Source: UBA1731 sp045595285
GTDB taxonomy: Bacteria; Verrucomicrobiota; Kiritimatiellia; RFP12; UBA1067
Assembly (NCBI GenBank): GCA_045595285.1
Contig: JAZOAC010000056.1
Location: forward strand, 1 to 14,698
Reading direction: 5' to 3'
DNA: 14,698 bases
The notes under the pieces are model-generated. The model saw only the letters and a program-made list of their open reading frames with translations. It did no database searches and was not told the DNA's origin. Shown piece by piece: positions 5,817-12,146 of this stretch (its first letter is position 1; every line of letters begins with the position of its first letter). Made by a program: the position numbers and the translations under genes.

Positions 5817-7619
5817 TCACATGTTGCCGATGACGGCCTTGATGCGGCGGACGCCGGCAGAGGAGGACTGCTCCTTCTGGATCTTGAAGCTGCCGAGTTC
5901 CTTCGTGTTCTCGACATGCGGACCGCAGCAGATCTCCTTGGACACTTCACCGATCGAGTATAGCGACACCTGTTCGCCGTACTTCGCGCCGAAGAGCGCC
6001 ATTGCGCCCTCGGCCTTCGCCTCTTCAACCGTGGTGAGCTTCTTGGTGACGTCGATCCCCTGTTCGATCCACTCGTTAACGAGCTTCTCGACTTCGGCGA
6101 TCTGGGCATCCGTCATCTTCTCAGGCCATGTGAAGTCGAAGCGCAGACGCTCCGCCGTGATGTTGGATCCCTTCTGGTTCGCAGTCGGCCCCAGCACCCT
6201 GTGAAGCGCCGCATGCAGAAGATGCGTTGCCGTATGCATGCGCGTGACGACCTCGGAATTGTCCTGAAGACCGGCCTTGAACGAACCGGCGGAGGTTGTC
6301 CGCGAAAGCTCCTGATGCTTGCGGTTCGCCTCCTCGAAACCGGCGACATCGACCTCGAGCCCCTGTTCCTTGGCCAACTCGAGCGTCATTTCCAGAGGAT
6401 AGCCGAAGGTATCGTAGAGCTTGAACGCCGTCTTGCCGGAGATCTGCGTCTGGTTGTGGGCCTTGAGCTGCTCGGCGACCTTCGCGAACATCGCGGCGCC
6501 CTTGTCGAGCGTCTGGTTGAAGCGGTTCTCCTCCGCCTCAAGATCGCTCTTGCACGTGGCAAGGTTCTCCGCAAGCTCGGGATACACGTGTTTGTACTTC
6601 TCGCATATCACCTCCGCGAGCTTCACGGTGAATCCCGGCGCGATTCCGAGGAAACGGCTGTAGCGCACGGCGCGGCGGATGAGGCGGCGAAGCACGTAGT
6701 TTGCGCCGATGTTGCCCGGCTTCACGCCGCCCTTCGGATCGCAGAGGATGAATGTCGCGGTACGCATATGGTCCGCAACGATGCGGCGGGCGCGGAGCGC
6801 CTGCTCGGGATCATCAGGCTGCATCGTCGACAGCTCATCGATCTTTGCCATGATCGGCGCGAATATCTCCGTGTCGAACACCGTCGGCAGACCGGAAAGC
6901 ATGCACACCGTACGCTCAACGCCCATGCCGGTGTCGACGTTGTGGCGGCCAAGCGGCTCGAACTTGCCGTCCGCGGTCTTGTTGTACTGCATGAACACGT
7001 TGTTCCATATCTCAATGAACTTGCCGCAGTGGCAGCCGGGGCGGCAGTCGGGACCGCACTTCTCCTTGCCGGTGTCGATGAACATCTCGGTGTCGGGACC
7101 GCACGGACCTGTCGTGCCAGCCGGACCCCACCAGTTGTCATCACGCGGAAGCGGGAAGATGTGGTCGTCGGGAAGTCCCTGCTGCCTCCAAAGGGCGATG
7201 GCCTCGTCATCGCGAGGAATGCCCTCCTCGCCCTCGAACACCGTAACATAGATGTCCTTCGGATCGAACCCTAGCTTCGTCGTGAGAAACTCGAAGCTCC
7301 AGGCGATCGCCTCCGGCTTGAAGTAGTCGTTGAGCGACCAGTTGCCGAGCATCTCGAAGAACGTAAGGTGTGCGCTGTCGCCTACGGCGTCGATGTCTCC
7401 CGTTCGGACGCACTTCTGGACGTCGGTAAGGCGAGTGCCTGCGGGATGCGGCATCTGTCCCATAAGATACGGCACCAGCGGATGCATGCCGGCGGTGGTG
7501 AAAAGAACCGTAGGGTCGTTCTCCGGAATAACCGATGCGCCCGGAATGCGCTTGTGTCCCTTGGACTCAAAAAACGAGAGATACGCCTCTCTCAGTTCGT
7601 CTGCGGTCAGCTTGTTCAT
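5817..7619 (-). CDS. alaS: Alanyl-tRNA synthetase, compact form without C-Ala
   Basis: Charges tRNA-Ala with alanine, cytoplasmic. The class II catalytic and tRNA-recognition part spans about residues 1-430 (FFESKGHKRIPGASVIP, GMHPLVPYLMG, FFEMLGNWSLNDYFK, GPAGTTGPCGPDTEMF, EIWNNVFMQYN, VDTGMGVER, RRIVADHMRTATF, YVLRRLIRRAVR). A Cys-rich insert KCGPDCRPGCHCGK may bind metal. The editing domain has HTATH and CCGPH, the HxxxH and CxxxH zinc/active-site motifs. The protein is 600 residues against about 870 in E. coli. It goes almost directly from the catalytic part to HTATH, missing the beta-barrel segment, and ends at GVRRIKAVIGNM where C-Ala would begin. From memory this matches compact enzymes of Patescibacteria and some other lineages. 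Start: ATG 7617-7619 after AAAGGGATAAT; a longer frame to 7727 crosses the promoter. Divergent from ybaK. Confidence 0.95.
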   Translation of the reverse strand: MNKLTADELREAYLSFFESKGHKRIPGASVIPENDPTVLFTTAGMHPLVPYLMGQMPHPAGTRLTDVQKCVRTGDIDAVGDSAHLTFFEMLGNWSLNDYFKPEAIAWSFEFLTTKLGFDPKDIYVTVFEGEEGIPRDDEAIALWRQQGLPDDHIFPLPRDDNWWGPAGTTGPCGPDTEMFIDTGKEKCGPDCRPGCHCGKFIEIWNNVFMQYNKTADGKFEPLGRHNVDTGMGVERTVCMLSGLPTVFDTEIFAPIMAKIDELSTMQPDDPEQALRARRIVADHMRTATFILCDPKGGVKPGNIGANYVLRRLIRRAVRYSRFLGIAPGFTVKLAEVICEKYKHVYPELAENLATCKSDLEAEENRFNQTLDKGAAMFAKVAEQLKAHNQTQISGKTAFKLYDTFGYPLEMTLELAKEQGLEVDVAGFEEANRKHQELSRTTSAGSFKAGLQDNSEVVTRMHTATHLLHAALHRVLGPTANQKGSNITAERLRFDFTWPEKMTDAQIAEVEKLVNEWIEQGIDVTKKLTTVEEAKAEGAMALFGAKYGEQVSLYSIGEVSKEICCGPHVENTKELGSFKIQKEQSSSAGVRRIKAVIGNM

Positions 7620-7644
7620 ATTATCCCTTTCAATGATTCGTGCA

Positions 7645-7655
7645 ATTGTACCATA
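7645..7655 (-). promoter_or_regulatory. Extended -10 promoter of alaS
   Basis: The minus strand reads TATGGTACAAT: TACAAT (7645-7650) with TG one base upstream. At 17-base spacing the -35 is TGTAGA (3 of 6). The box ends 25 bases before the alaS start, and the leader carries GAAAGGGA. Confidence 0.6.
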
Positions 7656-7734
7656 TTTCACCCTGAATCTACATACCCTAAACCCTCTTCTCAAACAATT
7701 GCAGCTTTCACACCAAAATGATGGCATCTATATC

Positions 7735-7764
7735 TTGAAGGGATGGTTCTCCTTGTGATACACT
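7735..7764 (+). promoter_or_regulatory. Promoter of the ybaK-ung unit
   Basis: TTGAAG (7735-7740), an 18-base spacer and TACACT (7759-7764) with an upstream TG (7756-7757) form a plausible extended -10 promoter. Its distance to ATG 7791 (26 bases) equals that seen at glnA and alaS. Confidence 0.5.
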
Positions 7765-7790
7765 TTTGGGCAATGAAAGACGAAATACCG

Positions 7791-8261
7791 ATGACGATGG
7801 CCATCCGTGCGCTGAAGGCGGCGAAGGCCGCGTTCAACATAAAAACGTACACATTCACCCCGCACGGCGGCACGATCCAGGCGGCGACGCAGCTCGGCGT
7901 CGACCACCATGCCGTACTGAAAACCATCATCCTTGAGGACGAAACCAAGAAGCCCTTCATATGCGTGATGCACGGAGACCGCGAAATATCGGTAAAACAG
8001 CTGGCGCGAATCCGCGGATGCAAAACGGTCCAGACCTGCATGCCTGAAACAGCCGACCGACATTCAGGCTACCATGTCGGCGGAACCTCGCCGTTCGGCA
8101 CACGCAAGCGCATGAAGGTATATATTGAAGAGACGATTTTCGAATCCCCGCTCGTCTACATAAATGCCGGACACCGGGGCATATGCGCGGAGATCGCACC
8201 GTCCGTCCTTGAAACGGCGCTTCCGGAAACACAAAGAGTAAAGGTGGCAATAGAATCATGA
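7791..8261 (+). CDS. ybaK: YbaK/ProX-type aminoacyl-tRNA deacylase
   Basis: A 156-residue member of the INS/YbaK superfamily, which hydrolyses mischarged tRNA in trans (E. coli YbaK clears Cys-tRNA-Pro). Diagnostic residues are the conserved lysine in AVLKTIIL (K44), GYHVGGTSPFG (93-103) and NAGHRG (125-130). The exact mischarged tRNA is not readable from sequence; ProXp-ala-like enzymes are relatives. The frame opens at ATG 7743, but that would cross the predicted promoter. ATG 7773 and ATG 7791 are both possible. I prefer 7791 because it starts like E. coli YbaK (MTxAxxxL) and lies 26 bases after the -10 box with GAAAG upstream; the Shine-Dalgarno is weak. Its stop overlaps the ung start as ATGA. 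It is divergent from alaS. Confidence 0.88.
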   Translation: MTMAIRALKAAKAAFNIKTYTFTPHGGTIQAATQLGVDHHAVLKTIILEDETKKPFICVMHGDREISVKQLARIRGCKTVQTCMPETADRHSGYHVGGTSPFGTRKRMKVYIEETIFESPLVYINAGHRGICAEIAPSVLETALPETQRVKVAIES

Positions 8262-8923
8262 ACGTAAAGATCGAAGAATCCTGGAAGCAGGCACTGTCGG
8301 AAGAATTCAACAGCCTTTACTTCGAAAGACTTGCGGCATTCGTGAGGTCAGCCTACGCAAAAGGCGTGGTCTATCCGCCCGCAAAGAACATATTCGAGGC
8401 CTTCAACCGCACACCGTTCGACAAGGTCAGGGTGGTGATACTGGGCCAGGACCCGTACCACGAACCGAATCAGGCCCATGGACTCTGCTTCTCCGTCCAG
8501 GATGGCGTGCGTCCGCCGCCATCGCTGATCAACATCTACAAGGAGCTTGAGGATGAGTTCGGCACCCCGTTCCTCAACCGCAACGGAGACCTCTCACACT
8601 GGGCGGATCAGGGTGTACTGCTTCTAAATGCAACGCTTACGGTCGACGCCGGGAACGCAGGTTCACATCAGGGCAAAGGATGGGAGATGTTCACCGATGC
8701 CGTGATCGCAAAACTCTCCGCAGCCCGCGACAATATCGTTTTCCTGCTGTGGGGCAGCTACGCAAGACGCAAAGGGGCGGTCATCGACCGCCGACGTCAT
8801 CTCGTGCTTGAGTGCGCTCACCCGTCACCGCTTTCGGTCTATCGCGGATTCTTTGGATGTGGACACTTCAAGAAGGCCAACGAATATCTCGCCGCCCATA
8901 ATCTCCCGCAGATCAACTGGTGA
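8258..8923 (+). CDS. ung: Uracil-DNA glycosylase, family 1
   Basis: Removes uracil from DNA as the first step of base-excision repair. The 221-residue length is normal for family 1. The water-activating motif GQDPYH is at 63-68 (catalytic D65), uracil-binding N124 is in LLLNATLTV, and the minor-groove intercalation/catalytic loop HPSPLS is at 188-193 (H188). The start ATG overlaps the ybaK stop (ATGA), so translation is coupled. The pairing with a tRNA-proofreading enzyme is probably only shared housekeeping expression. The gene is convergent with yhcH, with 35 bases between the two stop codons. Confidence 0.96.
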   Translation: MNVKIEESWKQALSEEFNSLYFERLAAFVRSAYAKGVVYPPAKNIFEAFNRTPFDKVRVVILGQDPYHEPNQAHGLCFSVQDGVRPPPSLINIYKELEDEFGTPFLNRNGDLSHWADQGVLLLNATLTVDAGNAGSHQGKGWEMFTDAVIAKLSAARDNIVFLLWGSYARRKGAVIDRRRHLVLECAHPSPLSVYRGFFGCGHFKKANEYLAAHNLPQINW

Positions 8924-8940
8924 TTCACGGAGATTGCGAA

Positions 8941-8955
8941 AGCCCGAAATAGGCT
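8941..8955 (-). terminator. Weak terminator-like hairpin after the YhcH gene
   Basis: On the minus strand AGCC-TATTTCG-GGCT followed by TTCGC begins just after the stop codon. The 4-5 bp stem and short T-run are weak; it may serve as the only stop signal between the two convergent genes. Confidence 0.3.
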
Positions 8956-8958
8956 CAT

Positions 8959-9429
8959 CTAGTCTGCCAGAATCTTTATCACGACCTTCTTGATCTTCTC
9001 TGGACCGCCTTGAGCCCGGCAGCATGGAGCATGCGCATCAAGGGGCGGGAAGAATATGATAAACTCCCCAGGGACAAGCGTGACCGGCTTGGACACCCCT
9101 TCATACAGCACGAAATCCTTCTCTTCATCAAAGGGAAGCGCCTGCGCCTCGGCAGACATTGCCGCCAACCCGATGTCTTCAGCGCCCGTCAGCGGAGCCT
9201 GGATGTCTATGAACTTGCGATGCGCCTCAAGCTTGCGCTCGGCGAGAGGCTTGAGCTCCGCCTCCTGAATGCTTGCCCAGCACCTGTCCCCGTCTATGTC
9301 ATACTTCCCGGGCGGCAGGTCTGCAATGTCCGGTCTCCTGAGAAACTCGAACGCCTTGGGGAAGAGCGGATGGAGTCCTTTGAACTTTTCACTCTCCGCG
9401 ATCTTTCCCTTCAAATGCGATTTTTCCAT
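8959..9429 (-). CDS. YhcH/YjgK/YiaL-family protein (DUF386)
   Basis: A 156-residue cupin-like, probably metal-binding cytoplasmic protein. Family members sit in sugar and sialic-acid operons, and some are reported to act as sugar anomerases or as evolved beta-galactosidase beta subunits. Visible family motifs are KYDIDGDRCWASIQE (42-56), EAHRKFIDIQ (68-77, H70), PGEFIIFFPPLDAHAP (120-135, with D131 and H133 as likely ligands) and KVVIKI near the end. The start at ATG 9427-9429 has GAAAGGAAAGATGAA in front; a longer frame to 9456 would run into a possible promoter. It is 52 bases downstream of the patatin gene, in the same direction as the GH20 hexosaminidase, consistent with amino-sugar catabolism. 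The precise substrate is unknown. Confidence 0.9.
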   Translation of the reverse strand: MEKSHLKGKIAESEKFKGLHPLFPKAFEFLRRPDIADLPPGKYDIDGDRCWASIQEAELKPLAERKLEAHRKFIDIQAPLTGAEDIGLAAMSAEAQALPFDEEKDFVLYEGVSKPVTLVPGEFIIFFPPLDAHAPCCRAQGGPEKIKKVVIKILAD

Positions 9430-9455
9430 TTCATCTTTCCTTTCTTGTGCGATCA

Positions 9456-9461
9456 ATTAAA
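9456..9461 (-). promoter_or_regulatory. Possible internal promoter of the YhcH gene
   Basis: The minus strand reads TACGGTTTAATTGATC, aligning with the glnA box as GG-TTTAAT but with CG in place of TG. It lies 26 bases before the start codon, the same distance as at glnA, alaS and ybaK. The -35 (TGAGAG) is poor. Confidence 0.3.
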
Positions 9462-9481
9462 CCGTAACGGCGCCAGACCTC

Positions 9482-10267
9482 TCATTTCAAACTGAGGATG
9501 TCCGCATCGTCCACCGCCTGACGGCCGATCTCAACCAGTCTTCCGGCATGGCGAAAATCAAGCGCCAGGACACCTCCCACCTTCGGGCATATCAGCACCT
9601 CCGGACGATCCTCCGCCAACACGCGCTTCGTCAGCCGTCCGTTCAGAATGTTGAAGGTGCTCGTAAGCACGTCAACCATGTTGAACCTGGAATACGGTTT
9701 CATCCCGGACGGATCGTTCGGCGGATTGATGTCCACCGCAATCACGACATCCGCACCCATCGCGCGGCAGACCGACACCGGAACCGGATCGACGAGCTGC
9801 CCATCCACAAGAATGCGCCCATCCCGTTCGACCGGCGGGAACACCCCCGGAATGGACATTGATGCACGAACGGCGGAAAGAAGGACTCCCTCGTTCATCA
9901 CAACCCTGTCTCCGGTGTACAGGTCCGTGGCGACGGCGGCAAACGGAATCTCCAGTTCGGAGAAATCCTTAGCCCCGATAAGCTCGTCCAGAAGCGCCTC
10001 AACTCTTTTCCCGGGTGTGAGGGCCTTTGCGGTGAGGCTCGTCTCGAACATGAGCTTCGGAAGCTTCTTCCAGTCCGGCAGCGAACACCATTCCAGCGCC
10101 CTGTCCACATTCCCCGCCGCGGCTATCGCACCGACGATGGCGCCGATGGAGGTTCCGGCAATGCAGTGCACCGGAACGCCAAGCTCGGCAAGTCGCTGAT
10201 ACACGCCGAGGTGTGCAATGCCGCGCGCACCGCCACCACCCAACGCCAGCCCCACCTTGCATCCCAT
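9482..10267 (-). CDS. Patatin-like phospholipase, RssA/NTE type
   Basis: A 261-residue serine acyl hydrolase with the patatin Ser-Asp dyad. The oxyanion loop GGGGARG is at 10-16 and the nucleophile elbow G38-T-S40-I-G42 has Ser40. The catalytic Asp155 is in VDGQLVDPVPVS, where the usual DGG/DGA is DGQ. No signal peptide or membrane segment, so it is probably cytoplasmic or peripheral; likely substrates are phospholipids or other acyl esters. The start at ATG 10265-10267 is fixed by GGAGGTG five bases upstream. An 85-residue in-frame extension back to 10522 only overlaps the GH20 coding sequence and is Arg/Ala-rich noise. The gene begins 14 bases after the GH20 stop, so the two are translationally linked. 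Its biochemical relation to the hexosaminidase is not evident. Confidence 0.92.
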   Translation of the reverse strand: MGCKVGLALGGGGARGIAHLGVYQRLAELGVPVHCIAGTSIGAIVGAIAAAGNVDRALEWCSLPDWKKLPKLMFETSLTAKALTPGKRVEALLDELIGAKDFSELEIPFAAVATDLYTGDRVVMNEGVLLSAVRASMSIPGVFPPVERDGRILVDGQLVDPVPVSVCRAMGADVVIAVDINPPNDPSGMKPYSRFNMVDVLTSTFNILNGRLTKRVLAEDRPEVLICPKVGGVLALDFRHAGRLVEIGRQAVDDADILSLK

Positions 10268-10281
10268 CAGACACCTCCGGA

Positions 10282-11826
10282 TCAGCGAAGCGGAGCGCAG
10301 TTGACGCCCATCTTTATCAGACGGCGGCGATGCGTCTGCATGCGCTTCAGGAAGCCGTCGAAATCCTTCTTCTCCGGTCCGGTCCAGAGCACCTCCGCCA
10401 TGGCGCATGCGCGGGGCCACATCTTCCATGCAAGGTCGTACTCGTTCCAGATGTACTCGCTCCACATCTGCGCCTGCGAACCAAGCACATGCCTGCGCGC
10501 CTCCGGCACGACTCCTGCGCACGGATCGAACGCATAGGCGCGCGAAAGCGGAATCATGCCGCCCGGATACTGGAACGGATCATCCTCCAACCCCTGGCAG
10601 TAGTCGTAGTATGTTTCGGTGTGCGGCGTCATGACCATATCGTAGCCGAGACGCGCCGCCTCCGCTCCGCCTACAAGCGTCGTCCCCGCACCATTCCCCT
10701 TCTGCGTGCGCCAGCTCTGTCCGATCGCCGACTTGGGCGCGTCGTCGGCGAGAATCTCGTCCCAGCCCATGATGCGGCGCCCGCGCTTCGCGAGATGCGC
10801 GGCCATCCTCCTTGTTATCCAGCCCTGAAGCTGTCCGGCCTTGGCAAAACCCTCCTTCTCCATGCGCGCGCGGCACTTGGGGCACTTCTCCCAGTTGACG
10901 CGCGGACACTCATCGCCGCCGATGTGGATCACCTCTGACGGAAACACGTCGCAGATGAAATCGAACACCTTCTCAAGGAATGCGACAGTCTCGTCATTGC
11001 CAATGCAGAGAACATCCGTGGAGATCCCCCAGTCGCTGTACGCGCTGCGTTCTGTTATGTTCGCCGGGAAGCACGTAAGATTCGGGTACGCGGCGATCGC
11101 CGAGCGCATGTGGCCAGGGATGTCCACCTCCGGAACGATGCGGATGTGGCGTTCGGCGGCATATGCCACGACTTCGCGCAGATCCGCCTCCGTGTAGTAG
11201 AACGGTCCGTACTTCTGCCCGTTCAGTTCGCTCCTGTACCTGAAGTTCCCGAGAACCTGGAGCTTCGACCCGTGCTTCGGGGACTCCCTGCGCCACGATC
11301 CGTACTGCACAAGCTCCGGCATGCCGGGGATGTCCATGCGCCATCCCTGATCCTCGGTAAGATGCCAATGGAAGACGTTCAGCTTGTGGTACGCCATGAG
11401 GTCGATCATGCCCTTCACGGTCTCCTTGCCGAAGAAATGGCGCCCCTCGTCAAGCAGCGCCCCGCGCCAGCCGAAGGATGGCGAATCCGAAATCTCGACG
11501 CACGGGAACGTCAGCGTGCCGTCCTTCTCGGACAAAAGCTGGCGGAGCGTCTGCTCGGCGTAGAAGCGTCCGGCGGCGTCGGCGGCAGTCACCGCAATTC
11601 CCTTCTCCGTGACGACGAGGCCATACCCCTCCCTTGGGAGCGAGGGGTCGCCCCTGAAGGAGTAGAGCGAACCGTCGATCCTCTTCGCCTTGACCGAATA
11701 CGCGCCGCCGTTCACCTTCATCCTCTGCGGGGCGGGAACGACAGCAGGAATGGACGCCGCAGACAGCGCCGGACTCAACACCCATGCCGTCAATACAGAA
11801 ACCATCAAGAACCGCGAGATTTTCAT
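10282..11826 (-). CDS. Exported GH20 beta-N-acetylhexosaminidase
   Basis: A 514-residue exo-hydrolase that releases terminal beta-linked GlcNAc/GalNAc by substrate-assisted catalysis. It has an N-terminal signal peptide (MKISRFLMVSVLTAW..., cleavage probably after LSAAS near residue 25). The GH20b-type N-domain spans about residues 26-115, and the TIM barrel starts at FGWRGALLDEGRHF. Further barrel motifs are NVFHWHLTEDQGWR, IRIVPEVDIPGH and IHIGGDEC, where Asp305-Glu306 are the catalytic pair; WEKCPKC follows and QAQMWSEY marks the distal barrel. The start at ATG 11824-11826 is preceded by AGGAGATACGGAC and gives the signal peptide; a 14-residue longer frame is unlikely. First gene of a unit with the patatin and probably YhcH genes. 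Substrate sources could be mucin, chitin or peptidoglycan sugars. Confidence 0.95.
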   Translation of the reverse strand: MKISRFLMVSVLTAWVLSPALSAASIPAVVPAPQRMKVNGGAYSVKAKRIDGSLYSFRGDPSLPREGYGLVVTEKGIAVTAADAAGRFYAEQTLRQLLSEKDGTLTFPCVEISDSPSFGWRGALLDEGRHFFGKETVKGMIDLMAYHKLNVFHWHLTEDQGWRMDIPGMPELVQYGSWRRESPKHGSKLQVLGNFRYRSELNGQKYGPFYYTEADLREVVAYAAERHIRIVPEVDIPGHMRSAIAAYPNLTCFPANITERSAYSDWGISTDVLCIGNDETVAFLEKVFDFICDVFPSEVIHIGGDECPRVNWEKCPKCRARMEKEGFAKAGQLQGWITRRMAAHLAKRGRRIMGWDEILADDAPKSAIGQSWRTQKGNGAGTTLVGGAEAARLGYDMVMTPHTETYYDYCQGLEDDPFQYPGGMIPLSRAYAFDPCAGVVPEARRHVLGSQAQMWSEYIWNEYDLAWKMWPRACAMAEVLWTGPEKKDFDGFLKRMQTHRRRLIKMGVNCAPLR

Positions 11827-12146
11827 GTCCGTATCTCCTGAGGCAATTGCAAAACCCTTCTTCAGCACCCCTTGCGAGCCAAGCCACGCAGCTTGAAGGA
11901 ACCCACAGCAGAAATCATCTTACGCGCCGGAAAGATTCAGCGCACCGATTATGCCAAATACGCGTCCTTAACGCAAGAAGGAAAATGAACTTTCCCATAT
12001 TATGCAGCTTTTCGGAATTTATCTTTTGAAAGCCGCAGTCATGGTCTGGTCGGGCATTGCTCTCCGCTCTGGGACAGATAGGCAGGCGTTACGAAATCGA
12101 CAGCAAGCATCTTCTTACTATGAATATCCCGCAGGAAGCCAGACAT
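11827..12146. other. 320-base intergenic region upstream of the GH20 gene
   Basis: Holds the GH20 promoter and a leader of about 115 bases; the remainder, nearest the GH42-like stop codon, shows no strong stem with a T-run. An 18-codon frame on the minus strand within the leader (MISAVGSFKLRGLARKGC) lacks a ribosome-binding site. A plus-strand frame from 12002 runs into the antisense of the GH42-like gene and is not protein-like. I see no other feature. Confidence 0.5.
11948..11976 (-). promoter_or_regulatory. Promoter of the GH20-patatin unit
   Basis: On the minus strand TTGCGT (11971-11976), a 17-base spacer and CATAAT (11948-11953) with an extended TG form TTTGGCATAAT, matching the glnA box in all but one position. 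Transcription would start near 11941. Confidence 0.55.

Noticed and set aside
6201..7274. Long plus-strand frame (357 codons) opposite alaS
   Set aside because: It is the antisense shadow of a strongly conserved gene in GC-rich DNA. The translation is Leu/Arg/His-rich without recognisable domains, and it has no ribosome-binding site of note.
10268..10522. 85-residue N-terminal extension of the patatin protein
   Set aside because: It lies inside the GH20 coding sequence in another frame and is low-quality sequence. The ATG at 10267 has GGAGGTG upstream and begins at the family's normal N-terminus.
10213..11841. Plus-strand frames opposite the GH20 gene
   Set aside because: Shadows of the GH20 coding sequence; composition is biased and no domain is visible.
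11866..11911. 18-codon leader peptide upstream of the GH20 gene
   Set aside because: No ribosome-binding site, no regulatory codon run and no attenuator hairpins next to it.
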